Part shown: positions 43,876 through 53,617 of the stretch, one piece after another
Layout of the letters: every line of letters starts with the position of its first letter
Position numbering within the stretch: the stretch's first letter is position 1
NCBI GenBank assembly: GCA_041554195.1
Contig: JBFFMJ010000013.1
Coordinates: forward strand, 1-63,341
DNA from: JAPHSX01 sp041554195
GTDB lineage: Bacteria; Pseudomonadota; Gammaproteobacteria; Thiohalomonadales; Thiohalomonadaceae
Direction of reading: 5' to 3'
Length of the DNA: 63,341 bases
The notes under the pieces: generated by a model
The model's database searches: none
Told to the model about the DNA's origin: nothing
The model's input: only the letters and a program-made list of their open reading frames with translations
Made by a program: the position numbers and the translations under genes

Positions 43876-45243
43876 ATGCGTAAGTTTCTCAAAGTTGTAT
43901 TTCTCATTCTCCTACTGCCAGTCATATACATAGCGGTACTTCACCTCCTCCCGGACGAAGAGCTTTCTGCTGGCGCGCGTGAGTGGCTGATGGCGGAGCC
44001 GATAACAGTTCCTAAAGAGCAGAACAGTTACTACTTGTTGTGGGGGCTGGATGCGCCTTCGAATGTAGACATGCGGGAGTATGGTGAGGCAAGGGTTGCT
44101 AGAATTATCGAGGTGGAGACTAGCGGAACTGGTTACAAGGCAGATTATCATCCAGCTGGTTTCGATGAGACAAAGCAGGTTAAGGCAGTGGGATTGAATG
44201 ATCTGTGCGCTTCTGACAAGGAGTCTTGCCTTGAAGAGTACAGAAAAAATGCTGAAAGCTTGTTAGAGGAAGGTGACAACGGACTGCTGCTCGACCGTTA
44301 TCGTGACTTGAGCACGTTGGTGTCATACCGAATACAGGCTCCCGCTGGGCTTTACACACCGTATATGAATTTCACTCAACTAAGGTATGCACACCGCCTC
44401 CGTCTAATTTTAATTGTTGCAAACTATCAGGGGGGTAATGAGGCGGACGCACTTGCTGAGCTGGCTTCTGACCTGAAATTTAGCCGTTTAGTAATGAGAG
44501 AGTCGGGGTTGCTGATTGACCGGCTGATCGCAATGGCTCTGGCCAGGGAGTCGCTTCATGCCTACAGCCAACTAGTTGATAGTGATAATCGTGATACGAG
44601 GGTGTTTTCTGAAATAGAAAGTATTTCTGAATTAACACAGAGTGAGCGTAATTTAAGTCGTGCATTGAAAGGTGAGCTGAATTTTCAAAGAAGTATTCTT
44701 AAAGAGATGGGCTCCCCTTCATATGATGAATTCAACGATAATGATTTTGATGATGGATATTTCCTTGACCCGTTCATTTTTAAAAAGGGACTCCCTGTAA
44801 GAGTTAACCGTAACATCAACCGTTCCCAGGCGTATATGGAACAACTACTGATGTTAGGGAGCCTGCCTCCGTCTGAGTTTGCTGAGCGTTCAGCACATCT
44901 AGAACAGAAATCTTACTCAAATGTAACCATCTTGGCTAAGCTGTATGACCCACTTTTTACTGTGTTGTGGCTCGGTTCATTGCCAGAATTATCGCAATAT
45001 ATGACTCAGAACCACGATCTAAATGGCCTGATCCGCCTCCTCAAGCTCAAAGCCCTAATAAAAAAACAAGGCGTAAGCAAAGAGAACATCGACGCATTCA
45101 TCACAACATCCCCCTACGCCTCAGCCTACCCGGACGAAGACAACTCCATCTACTGGGACCCAGGCGCACAGGCACTGCGCTATGATTCGGTATCCGGTGA
45201 AGAGGATAGCTCCTACACCCGCATCTTCTTCCAGGCAGATTGA
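43876..45243 (+). CDS. hypothetical membrane-anchored 455-residue protein
   Basis: A protein with one N-terminal membrane segment (about 5-25; FLKVVFLILLLPVIYIAV) and a large soluble, probably periplasmic domain. The domain is mainly helical, with an acidic region near 280-295. No enzyme motif or family recognised. Ribosome site AGGGTG before the ATG. Base composition is more AT-rich than in rapA and rhlE on either side, so it may be acquired. Complete, with no sign of decay. Confidence 0.78.
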   Translation: MRKFLKVVFLILLLPVIYIAVLHLLPDEELSAGAREWLMAEPITVPKEQNSYYLLWGLDAPSNVDMREYGEARVARIIEVETSGTGYKADYHPAGFDETKQVKAVGLNDLCASDKESCLEEYRKNAESLLEEGDNGLLLDRYRDLSTLVSYRIQAPAGLYTPYMNFTQLRYAHRLRLILIVANYQGGNEADALAELASDLKFSRLVMRESGLLIDRLIAMALARESLHAYSQLVDSDNRDTRVFSEIESISELTQSERNLSRALKGELNFQRSILKEMGSPSYDEFNDNDFDDGYFLDPFIFKKGLPVRVNRNINRSQAYMEQLLMLGSLPPSEFAERSAHLEQKSYSNVTILAKLYDPLFTVLWLGSLPELSQYMTQNHDLNGLIRLLKLKALIKKQGVSKENIDAFITTSPYASAYPDEDNSIYWDPGAQALRYDSVSGEEDSSYTRIFFQAD

Positions 45244-45346
45244 TCCTGGGACTTATGCGTTTCCCCTGACAATCGGGCATAATCAGCTCCTTCCCGTTTA
45301 CACGTTCCAGCCTAAGATGTGCGAGAACCCACACTGAGTACCCCCC

Positions 45347-46651
45347 ATGCCATTTACCACCCTGGGCCTCTCCGAGCCGCTACTGCGTGCGATTAAGGAG
45401 AAAGGCTACGACAAGCCCTCGCCGATTCAGCAGCAGGGCATCCCCGCTGTGCTGCAGGGCCACGATGTGATGGCGGCGGCGCAGACCGGCACCGGCAAGA
45501 CCGCCAGTTTTACCCTGCCGCTGTTGCAGTTGCTCTCGTCAGGGCAGAAGGCGCGGCCGAATCAGGTGCGTGCGCTGGTGCTTACCCCGACCCGCGAGTT
45601 GGCGGCGCAGGTGGCCGAGAGTGTGACCACCTATGGTAAGCACCTGCCACTACGTTCCACCGTGGTCTTCGGCGGGGTGAAGATCAATCCGCAGATGATG
45701 GCCTTGCGTAAAGGGGTCGATGTGCTGGTGGCGACGCCGGGCCGCCTGCTCGACCTCTACAGTCAGAATGCGGTGAAGTTCGACCAGCTGGAGATCCTGG
45801 TGCTGGATGAGGCGGACCGCATGCTCGACATGGGCTTTATCCGCGACATTAAAAAGATCCTCGCGCTATTGCCGAAGAAGCGCCAGAACCTGCTCTTCTC
45901 CGCCACCTTCTCCGGCGATATCCGCTCCCTTGCGCAGGGGCTGCTGCATGACCCGGTTGAGATCTCGGTAAGCCCGCGCAATGCGGCGGCAAAGACGGTG
46001 AAGCAGGCGGTGTTTGAGGTGGATAAGGATAAGAAGGCGGCGCTGCTGAGCCATCTGGTACGCGACAACGGCTGGCAGCAGGTACTGGTGTTCGCTCGCA
46101 CCAAACACGGCTCGGATCGTCTGGCGCGGCGACTGGAGAAGGACGGTATCGCTGCCGCCGCGATCCACGGCAACAAGAGTCAGGGGGCACGCACCCGTGC
46201 GCTGGCCGATTTTAAGGCGGGCAAGGTGCGGGTGCTGGTCGCCACCGATATCGCGGCGCGCGGCATTGATATCGTCGAACTGCCCCATGTGATCAACTAC
46301 GACCTTCCCAACGTGTCGGAGGACTATGTTCACCGCATTGGTCGTACCGGGCGTGCGGGTGTGGAGGGCGAGGCGCTGTCGCTGGTCAGTGCCGATGAGG
46401 TGAAGCTGCTGGCCGATATCGAGAACCTGATTCGCCAGACCCTGGTGCGTGAACAGGAGCCGGGCTTTGTGCCTAGACATCATGTCCCGCTGACCCAGCT
46501 CAAACCCGGCGGCAATAAGCCGAAGAAGCCTAAAAAACCGAAACAGCCGAAGGTTAATACCGCCCCCGGTGGTGATCGCCCTAAAGCGGGGGCACCGGCT
46601 AAGTCTGGTCGTGGAGGCAAACCGGGAGCAGCACGTTCTTTCAAGTCCTAG
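45347..46651 (+). CDS. rhlE: DEAD-box RNA helicase RhlE
   Basis: A 434-residue helicase. Q motif (YDKPSPIQQQGIPAVL), Walker A AQTGTGKT, VLDEADRMLDMGF, SATFS, and VHRIGRTGRAG as motif VI. The basic C-tail (GGNKPKKPKKPKQPK and Gly/Arg-rich end) is typical of RhlE. Likely roles are rRNA maturation and RNA decay, especially in the cold. No clear ribosome site; the ATG at 45347 fits the family start MPFTTLGLS. Confidence 0.95.
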   Translation: MPFTTLGLSEPLLRAIKEKGYDKPSPIQQQGIPAVLQGHDVMAAAQTGTGKTASFTLPLLQLLSSGQKARPNQVRALVLTPTRELAAQVAESVTTYGKHLPLRSTVVFGGVKINPQMMALRKGVDVLVATPGRLLDLYSQNAVKFDQLEILVLDEADRMLDMGFIRDIKKILALLPKKRQNLLFSATFSGDIRSLAQGLLHDPVEISVSPRNAAAKTVKQAVFEVDKDKKAALLSHLVRDNGWQQVLVFARTKHGSDRLARRLEKDGIAAAAIHGNKSQGARTRALADFKAGKVRVLVATDIAARGIDIVELPHVINYDLPNVSEDYVHRIGRTGRAGVEGEALSLVSADEVKLLADIENLIRQTLVREQEPGFVPRHHVPLTQLKPGGNKPKKPKKPKQPKVNTAPGGDRPKAGAPAKSGRGGKPGAARSFKS

Positions 46652-46758
46652 CCGCTCAGTGCCGGTGTTGGGGCGTTGATTTATTATGCGATGCCCCCAT
46701 AAACGGAATGCTATGCAATGCGGCGTTATGCAAGTTTTTTATTGAGGAGTCACAACTA

Positions 46759-46947
46759 ATGAGAATGTTTACTTTAACCATCGCCCTGCTCGCCCTGGGG
46801 TTAGGCAGCCAGGCTCAGGCGAATGAGCAGGAAGCACGAGCTTACTGTGAAGACGCGGCCAAGGTGATGCAGCTGAGCGGCGATAAGGCCGCCGCCTATA
46901 TTAAAGAGTGCGTTGCGGCGAAGCTGGAAGAAGAGGCCGACGAGTAA
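46759..46947 (+). CDS. small secreted two-cysteine protein, paralogue B
   Basis: A 62-residue precursor with a signal peptide to about 20 (FTLTIALLALGLGSQAQA), then EQEARAYCEDAAKVM and AAYIKECVAAKLEEE. Two cysteines about 20 residues apart, acidic ends and a helical hairpin pattern match paralogue A at 15527-15727. GAGGAG precedes the ATG at 46759. A terminator follows at 47004. Function unknown. Confidence 0.72.
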   Translation: MRMFTLTIALLALGLGSQAQANEQEARAYCEDAAKVMQLSGDKAAAYIKECVAAKLEEEADE

Positions 46948-47003
46948 GGGCAGAGGCTTTGGGCTGGCTGCGATAAGCCAGCGATAGTGTCAGCGATAAG
47001 AAG

Positions 47004-47025
47004 GCAGCCACTGGCTGCTTTTTTT
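47004..47025 (+). terminator. rho-independent terminator after the small secreted gene
   Basis: Stem GCAGCC / GGCTGC with ACT loop, followed by seven or more Ts (TTTTTTT, 47019-47025). It lies about 55 bp after the stop at 46947. Confidence 0.85.
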
Positions 47026-47232
47026 GTGCGCTGTCGATGGTGATCATAAATCGCAACCGATCTTGATGTCGGCGAGCATGTTGCTGGTACTGTCACTACG
47101 GCCATTAATGCTCTATTAAGTGGGGATGGGGTAATTCGAGGCCGCTACATTATATGGGGGCGTAGATGAATGAAATGGATGGCGATTTCTTGTCCCCACC
47201 CCCCACTCATTCAGTCACGAAATCAAAGCCGT

Positions 47233-50200
47233 TTAGTGGTCAGAAAAAAGCTCGCTAATGGTGTCGCTGTTGAGCAGTTGCTCCCCCTCCTTTTGTCCCT
47301 TGCTGTAGACGCTGTCGGCGAGTTTCTGTTTTCTCTCCTGCATCGCCAGGATTTTCTCCTCGACGGTGCCCTCGGTGAGGAGTTTGTAGACAAAGACCGG
47401 TTTGTCCTGGCCGATGCGATGGGCGCGGTCGGTGGCCTGCGCCTCCGCTGCCGGGTTCCACCAGGGGTCGTAGTGGATCACCGTGTCGGCCTCGGTGAGG
47501 TTAAGGCCCACTCCGCCCGCCTTGAGGCTGATAAGAAACAGATCCACCTCGCCGCTGCGAAAGGTCTCAATCGCCTCGTCGCGTTTGCGGGTCTGGCCGG
47601 TGAGTTTGCTGTAGCGGATCCCCCGTTCCTTGAGCCCCTCCTCGATTAGCCCCAGCATGGTGGTGAACTGGGAGAAGAGCAGTACCCGCCGCCCCTCATC
47701 CAGTAGCTCCGGGAGCATCTCCATTAGCATCTCAAACTTGGCCGAGCGCCCCACCTTGTCGCCTTTATTGTCAGGCAGCAGGCGCGGGTCGCAACAGACC
47801 TGGCGCAGCTTGAGCAGTGCATCAAGGATGGTGATGTGGCTACGCGCCAGCCCCTGTTTGCTTATCGCCTCGCGCACCTTCTTTTCCATCGTCAGGCGAA
47901 TGCTCTCATAGAGTGTCGCCTGTTTTCCCTCAATCGGTACGGTACGGATGAACTCGCTTTTGGCGGGTAGCTCGGTGGCAACCATCTCCTTATTGCGCCG
48001 CAGCATAAACGGTGCGGTGCGGCGGGTGAGGCGTTGCAGTTTTTCGCTATCGCCATGTTTTTCAATCGGCGTGCGGTAGTTGTTGACGAACTGTTTTTGC
48101 GAACCGAGAAATCCCGGCAGCAGAAAATCGAATTGGGCCCATAGCTCGCCCAGATGATTCTCCATCGGGGTACCGGTGAGGGAGAGGCGGTGGTTGGCCT
48201 TAATAGATCTTACCAGCTGCGAGGCCTGCGAGCGGTGGTTTTTGATCACCTGTGCCTCATCAAGGATCAGGTAGTGGTAGTCGATAGCCTGCAGCACCTC
48301 GCCATCGCGCGACAGCAGCGGATAGGTGGTGAGGATCAAGTCATAGTGGTGCAGGCTGTCGAAATATTGGTGACGCTCAGGGCCGTGCAGCACCAGCACT
48401 CGCAGTCCGGGGGTAAATTGCTTCGCCTCACGCCGCCAGTTTCCCATCAGGCTGGTGGGGGCGATGATGAGGCTTGGGCGCAGCATCCGTCCGGCCCTTT
48501 TCTCGATGGCCAGGTGGGCCAGGGTCTGTACGGTCTTGCCCAACCCCATGTCATCGGCCAGGATCCCCGCCAGCCCATACTCGCGCAAAAACTGTAACCA
48601 GTTAACCCCCTGCTGCTGGTACTCCCGCAACTCGCCCTTGAAGGTGGCAGGGATTTTTACCGCCTTAATGCCGGAAAAATCGTTCAGTTTTCGTGCCAGC
48701 CGCTGTAGAGCCGCACCACCGTTAATCGGGGTCTCGCCCAGTTCGAGCAGGCGCGGCGCATCGAGACGCGACAGCCGTAGCTCCTCACCGCCACCGAAGC
48801 TGGTGAACAGTTCGATAATGTTCTGCAGGATGGGTTCGATCTGCGCGCTCTGGATCTCGACATAGTGCCCCTCTGCATAGGGCAGGTAGAGGGTAGGGGG
48901 GAGCGTGCCGGGACGGTAGTCGCCGATGATTTCGCTGACCAGGGGCAGCAGTGGCAACTTTCTGCCATCGACCAGGATATCGAAGCGCAGCTCGAACCAG
49001 TCGTTGTCCGGGCTATCGACCTCGGCCTCAATGTTCTCGGCGTGGCTGAGTGTGAGCATGGTCGCATCGGCCTGTTCAATCTGCCACCCCTCGGCCTGTA
49101 GTTGCGGTACGCGCTCCTCTACAAAGTGGAACCAGGCGGCGAGGCGTGCCTGACGCGTGGTCTCGCCGGGTTGCACGGTAAAGGTCATCGGCAGGCTTTC
49201 GGAGTTGGCGAAGCCCTCACTTAGCAGACGCGCGACGGCAGCGGCCTCGGCACTTAGGTCACGATGGATATGCACGATCTCTTTACCCCGATCCTGTGTC
49301 TGCACCGCGCCCTTGTGTGTCATGTCGATGGCGCAGTCATCGTAGAGAAACGTGAGTACGCCGCTCGACGTTAACGGATCGCCCCCCTGGTGTTGCAGCA
49401 CAAGTTTGGGGGTCGGGACGGTCCCTTTGAGCTCGGTGATCTCAATCGGGGTCGGAGTGGGCAGGGCGGGGAACTGTCGCGCCAGCAGGTGGCTGATCTT
49501 ATCGGCCTGCTTTAGTGGAACGGCGGGGGCATCGTGGAGGGTCTGTAATTGCCTGGCATCGACGCCGTGCGGCAACATTAACTCTCCGCATTGCATACGC
49601 TCCGGGTCGAGATACGCTGGGGGGGTGACTGGAATAATAAGGGCCGCGGGGTTTACCGAGACCTGTAGATTATACGCCCCGTTAAGCTCTCTCCATTCCA
49701 GGCTTGTGTTGCGACCAGGGCCGCGCTGCAGTGGCTGCTGTCGGGTATTTTTCCAGTAGGCGTGACCACTGTCGATAATCATGGCGAGGGCCGTGGCACC
49801 GGCCATGCCGCGCAGAGAGGGGCCACTCCAGGCCATCGGGTCGGCGGCCTTCAGCAGTGCCAGAATTTCCTCATCTTCGGGGCCCAGGTAACGAGGTGCG
49901 GAGTAGCTGTTGCTGATGCTTGACAGGCTGCTGCGACGCCCCTTGCCGGGGGTGCCGTCGCGTTTCATTTTAACGATGAAAAGCTCAACGCGAATATCGC
50001 CCCCTTGCGCCGAGGGCAGCAGCGAGTAGAGAAGGAATTCAGGGTTGGCCTCATGCTGGCGTGAGTGGCCGGGATGGTCAGAGGAAGAGGCGGACAGCTT
50101 CGATAACCAGCGGCTAAAGGCATCAATATCGCTACTGCCGGCACTCGAGCTTTTAAACTGCTGGTTGTAGGCGAGACAGGCCGCCACGACATGCTTACAG

Positions 50201-50487
50201 TTGTAGCCGACCGGGCAGTTGCAATTCCCCTCAATATTGGCCTTGCCCCAGGTCCAGTTGATCTCCACCTCCTGCTCATAGATTTGCTGGCCGCTGCCAC
50301 GGGTAGTCGCGTTGAGGTAGACGAGATCGGTATCTATAACCTCTATATTCAGGCTGTTGAGCATGCCCTGTTCAAAGTAGTCTCTGCCACGCTGGTAGGC
50401 ACCGTTACCACACTCCCGCATCAGTTCTGAAGGAGTCAGGATGTGGTTCTTTGCAGCAGATTGCATGCCTGGGCGTCGTTCAGCCAT
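47233..50487 (-). CDS. SWIM zinc finger SNF2-family helicase
   Basis: A 1084-residue Swi2/Snf2 ATPase. N-terminal SWIM finger CNCPVGYNCKHVVAAC near residue 95, followed by a long connecting region with beta-rich segments. The Snf2 core begins at about 620: LADDMGLGKTVQTL (motif I), LDEAQVIKNH (DEAQ box), LTGTPMENHLGELW and ATDRAHRIGQDKPV (motif VI). The ATG at 50487 fits the ribosome site better than 50493. Role is probably DNA- or RNA-protein complex remodelling; target unknown. Confidence 0.92.
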   Translation of the reverse strand: MAERRPGMQSAAKNHILTPSELMRECGNGAYQRGRDYFEQGMLNSLNIEVIDTDLVYLNATTRGSGQQIYEQEVEINWTWGKANIEGNCNCPVGYNCKHVVAACLAYNQQFKSSSAGSSDIDAFSRWLSKLSASSSDHPGHSRQHEANPEFLLYSLLPSAQGGDIRVELFIVKMKRDGTPGKGRRSSLSSISNSYSAPRYLGPEDEEILALLKAADPMAWSGPSLRGMAGATALAMIIDSGHAYWKNTRQQPLQRGPGRNTSLEWRELNGAYNLQVSVNPAALIIPVTPPAYLDPERMQCGELMLPHGVDARQLQTLHDAPAVPLKQADKISHLLARQFPALPTPTPIEITELKGTVPTPKLVLQHQGGDPLTSSGVLTFLYDDCAIDMTHKGAVQTQDRGKEIVHIHRDLSAEAAAVARLLSEGFANSESLPMTFTVQPGETTRQARLAAWFHFVEERVPQLQAEGWQIEQADATMLTLSHAENIEAEVDSPDNDWFELRFDILVDGRKLPLLPLVSEIIGDYRPGTLPPTLYLPYAEGHYVEIQSAQIEPILQNIIELFTSFGGGEELRLSRLDAPRLLELGETPINGGAALQRLARKLNDFSGIKAVKIPATFKGELREYQQQGVNWLQFLREYGLAGILADDMGLGKTVQTLAHLAIEKRAGRMLRPSLIIAPTSLMGNWRREAKQFTPGLRVLVLHGPERHQYFDSLHHYDLILTTYPLLSRDGEVLQAIDYHYLILDEAQVIKNHRSQASQLVRSIKANHRLSLTGTPMENHLGELWAQFDFLLPGFLGSQKQFVNNYRTPIEKHGDSEKLQRLTRRTAPFMLRRNKEMVATELPAKSEFIRTVPIEGKQATLYESIRLTMEKKVREAISKQGLARSHITILDALLKLRQVCCDPRLLPDNKGDKVGRSAKFEMLMEMLPELLDEGRRVLLFSQFTTMLGLIEEGLKERGIRYSKLTGQTRKRDEAIETFRSGEVDLFLISLKAGGVGLNLTEADTVIHYDPWWNPAAEAQATDRAHRIGQDKPVFVYKLLTEGTVEEKILAMQERKQKLADSVYSKGQKEGEQLLNSDTISELFSDH

Positions 50488-50666
50488 CGCCATTACCTAA
50501 AATGAAAATCAACAGGCCAGTTTACAGGGTGTCGCCGCGAGTAAACAGGGGAGAGGTATCGATTCTAAGGTTTGTTAGCGATCTCCCGAGTTAATCGTAA
50601 GTCATTCCTCAGCCCTCCTCGTGTATGATCGCTGCGGTGGTAGAGAGACATTAGCGGCAGGAGTGC

Positions 50667-51944
50667 ATGAAGGAACAAAAGAGAGTGACTGGTGTAAGCG
50701 GCCTGATGCTTCTGCTCATGTTGCTGTGGCTAAGCCCCGCGGCGGCGGAAGAGCGGCTGCTTGAACTGGCCAATGGCAGTGAGCTCACCGTTGAGCAGTT
50801 TGGTGATGGCAAGGAGCGCATCCTCTGGCTGCCCTCTGAATTTGGCTTCTTTGGCGAGGCCGAGCGCCAACACGCCGTACAGCTCGCCGCATACGGCTAC
50901 TCCGTGTGGCTGGTTGACCTGCATGGTAACTACTTTATCCCCGCCGGTCGCAGCAGCCTGGATGCGATCCCCAGAGCCGATATGCATGCGCTGATACGTG
51001 CCGCCCAGCCTGATGCAGGGCGACTCACCCTGTTCAGCTATGGGCGGGGTGCGGCGCTTACACTTGAGGTGGCACGGCAGTGGCAGCTGAAAAAAGGGGA
51101 GGGTACCCCGCCGCTTGGTGGGACCGTGTTGCTCCACCCTAACCTCATGGCAGGCACCGCCCGTGCCGGTGCCGAACCTGAGTTTCTCCCTATCGCCGCG
51201 GCCACCAACCTGCCGCTTTTTGTGCTGCAACCGATGAACTCTGCCAAGCGCTGGTATCTGGATGCCATGGTGTCACGTCTGCAGAGCGGTGGCAGTGATG
51301 TCTTTACACGGGTGTTGCCCGGCGTCAGTGATGGCTATCAGGTACGTGAAGATGCCAGCCCCTACGAATTGGCGGTGCGGGAGCAATTACCGGCGATGCT
51401 CGCCAGTGCCGTACGCGCATTGCAATACTATAACCAGTCGCCCCGTAAAGCAGTAGAAATGCTCAACAGGGATTCCAACAAAATCGAGGAAAAGAGCGGG
51501 AAACTGCTCACCCTCATTAGAGACAGGAAACCGGCCCCCGAGCTGAAACTGACGACCGTTGATGGTGAGGGCATTGACTTAAGCGCGTTAAAAGGCGAGG
51601 TCGTTTTGCTCAACTTCTGGGCCACCTGGTGCCCGCCCTGTGTCGAAGAGATCCCCTCACTGGGGCGTCTCGCCAGGCGTATGGCGGGGCGGCCCTTTCG
51701 GGTGATCAGTGTGGATGTGGGTGAAACCGAGCAGACGGTGCGGGATTTTCTCAAAAAGGTACCCGCCGAATTTCCCGTAATGCTCGATGCAGCAGGCTCC
51801 ACCATCAACCCGTGGAACATCCGCGCCTTTCCCACCTCCTTTGTTATCGATAAAAAAGGACGGCTGCGTTACGGCTACTTCGGTGGCCTGGAGTGGGATA
51901 GTGATGAGGTGGTGGCCGTGATTGAGGGAGTGCTGGGCGAGTAG
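50667..51944 (+). CDS. exported fusion of a degenerate alpha/beta-hydrolase and a TlpA thioredoxin
   Basis: A 425-residue precursor with signal peptide (LLMLLWLSPAAAEE). Residues 30-255 have an alpha/beta-hydrolase layout, but the nucleophile elbow reads FSYGRG (123-128), so glycine replaces the catalytic serine and activity is doubtful. Residues 285-425 are a TlpA/ResA-like thioredoxin with WCPPC at 321-325 and a cis-proline in RAFPTSFVID. This domain can reduce periplasmic disulfides. The fusion looks intact. Ribosome site AGGAG. Confidence 0.86.
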   Translation: MKEQKRVTGVSGLMLLLMLLWLSPAAAEERLLELANGSELTVEQFGDGKERILWLPSEFGFFGEAERQHAVQLAAYGYSVWLVDLHGNYFIPAGRSSLDAIPRADMHALIRAAQPDAGRLTLFSYGRGAALTLEVARQWQLKKGEGTPPLGGTVLLHPNLMAGTARAGAEPEFLPIAAATNLPLFVLQPMNSAKRWYLDAMVSRLQSGGSDVFTRVLPGVSDGYQVREDASPYELAVREQLPAMLASAVRALQYYNQSPRKAVEMLNRDSNKIEEKSGKLLTLIRDRKPAPELKLTTVDGEGIDLSALKGEVVLLNFWATWCPPCVEEIPSLGRLARRMAGRPFRVISVDVGETEQTVRDFLKKVPAEFPVMLDAAGSTINPWNIRAFPTSFVIDKKGRLRYGYFGGLEWDSDEVVAVIEGVLGE

Positions 51945-52152
51945 TCGTTGATGTTCAGAAGGGGGGGGGCTCCTGCTGTCATACTTGGCCTGCGCGAGCA
52001 GAGCCTGAGGTCTATTGTGCTGGCCGCCCCTGCTACCGCCGTCAGGCCTTCAGGTGGCCCTTTTGTAAGCAAAATAGCGTTTACCCTGCCCCCAAGTCTT
52101 TGAACTCGGTATACTCCGCTGTTTCTCAGACAAGAACCTGCACGACGACACC

Positions 52153-53208
52153 ATGCACTATAAAACAGACGACGTCCGTATCACCGGCATCCAGGAGGTC
52201 AGCCCCCCGGCAGACCTGCACGCAGAGCTCCCCATTGATGATGCCGCCTCAGAGACGGTATTTCACCACCGCACCGCGGTGCATAATATTCTGCATGGCC
52301 AGGACGACCGCCTGGTCGTCATCGTCGGCCCCTGTTCGATACACGACCCCGTTGCCGCACGCGAGTATGCCCAGCGCCTCAAGCCGCTGATCGATGAGCT
52401 GGCAGAGGAGCTGTGCATCATCATGCGGGTCTACTTCGAGAAGCCCCGCACCACCGTCGGCTGGAAGGGGCTGATCAACGACCCCGATATGGATGAAAGC
52501 TTCCATATCAACAAGGGGCTGCGCCTCGGCCGCAGCCTGCTGCTGGACCTCAACCGCCAGGGCGTGGCCGCCGCCACCGAGTTCCTCGACCTCATTAGCC
52601 CGCAGTACGTGGCCGACCTCATCAGCTGGGGGGCCATCGGTGCCCGTACCACCGAAAGCCAGGGCCACCGCGAGCTGGCCTCCGGCCTCTCCTGCCCCAT
52701 CGGCTTTAAGAACAGCACCGACGGCGGCTTCAAGATCGCCATCGACGCGGTGCATGCCGCCTCGCGTCCGCACGTCTTCATGTCACTGACCAAGCAGGGC
52801 CACTCGGCCATCTTCTCCACAACCGGCAACGACGACTGCCACATCATCCTGCGCGGCGGTAAAAGGCCCAACTACGACAAGGCAAGCGTGCAGCACGCCG
52901 CGGAACAACTGGAAAAGAGCAAGCTCCCCCCCTACCTGATGGTCGACTGCTCACACGCCAACTCCAACAAGGACTACCTCCGCCAGGTCGATGTCTGCCG
53001 CGACGTCGCAGAGCAGGTCAGTAACGGTGATAAGCGCATTATGGGCGTGATGCTGGAGAGCCACCTGGTGGAAGGCCGCCAGGACGTTGAGCCCGACAAG
53101 GAACTCACCTACGGGCAGAGTGTGACCGATGCCTGTATTGACTGGGATACGACTGCGGGGTTGTTGCGGGAGCTGGCCGAGGCGGTTAAGGCGCGCCGTA
53201 AGGCTTAA
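52153..53208 (+). CDS. 3-deoxy-7-phosphoheptulonate synthase (class I DAHP synthase)
   Basis: A 351-residue enzyme that condenses PEP and erythrose-4-phosphate, the first step of aromatic amino acid synthesis. Motifs: IGPCSIHDPVAA, MRVYFEKPRTTVGWKG, GARTTESQGHRELASGLSCP, ILRGGKRPNYD and DCSHANSNK with metal and substrate residues. It belongs to the AroF/AroG/AroH group; which amino acid inhibits it cannot be read from sequence with certainty. It is alone; no tyr or phe genes adjoin it. A -10-like TATACT lies near 52113. Confidence 0.95.
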   Translation: MHYKTDDVRITGIQEVSPPADLHAELPIDDAASETVFHHRTAVHNILHGQDDRLVVIVGPCSIHDPVAAREYAQRLKPLIDELAEELCIIMRVYFEKPRTTVGWKGLINDPDMDESFHINKGLRLGRSLLLDLNRQGVAAATEFLDLISPQYVADLISWGAIGARTTESQGHRELASGLSCPIGFKNSTDGGFKIAIDAVHAASRPHVFMSLTKQGHSAIFSTTGNDDCHIILRGGKRPNYDKASVQHAAEQLEKSKLPPYLMVDCSHANSNKDYLRQVDVCRDVAEQVSNGDKRIMGVMLESHLVEGRQDVEPDKELTYGQSVTDACIDWDTTAGLLRELAEAVKARRKA

Positions 53209-53617
53209 AACTGGAGCCCACGCGACTGCGGTGGCAAACAGGGTACAAGCCTTTCTTATCAATCCTCAGTAGCGTTTTCCTCGATACGAGTTATCGCCTC
53301 TCTGTGCCTGATGAAGTTGCCACAAGCGGCTGATGAGTTCGGTGAAATGCACTGCTGGTGCTGGAACCGTCCGGAAAAGGTGCTTGAGGGTGTTCGCACC
53401 GAAAAAATTCGTTTTTACCCCATTAGTTTGTTGTGATTTTGCGGGACGTATGCCGCGCCTTTCTGGCCGGGGATGTCGCTGGCCCCTGTGTTGCTATACT
53501 CAACGGGCAGACCGCTGCAGCGCGCTAGGCGCAAGGTTCGGGGTTAAGGCCCGGTGCCTCGGGACGCAGTGGTAACGATCCGCTTACGGAAGAACGACAA
53601 ACCAAGCGAGGTGTACC
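53209..53617. other. 409-bp intergenic region without a supported gene
   Basis: I see no convincing coding sequence on either strand. A possible -10 TATACT lies at 53494-53499, about 120 bp before the His/Tyr-rich gene. GC-rich inverted patches occur near 53515-53570 but form no clear terminator. Short frames here lack ribosome sites. Confidence 0.5.

Noticed and set aside
47167..47257. A 30-codon plus-strand frame at the end of the SNF2 gene
   Set aside because: Overlaps the helicase stop and shows no conserved feature.
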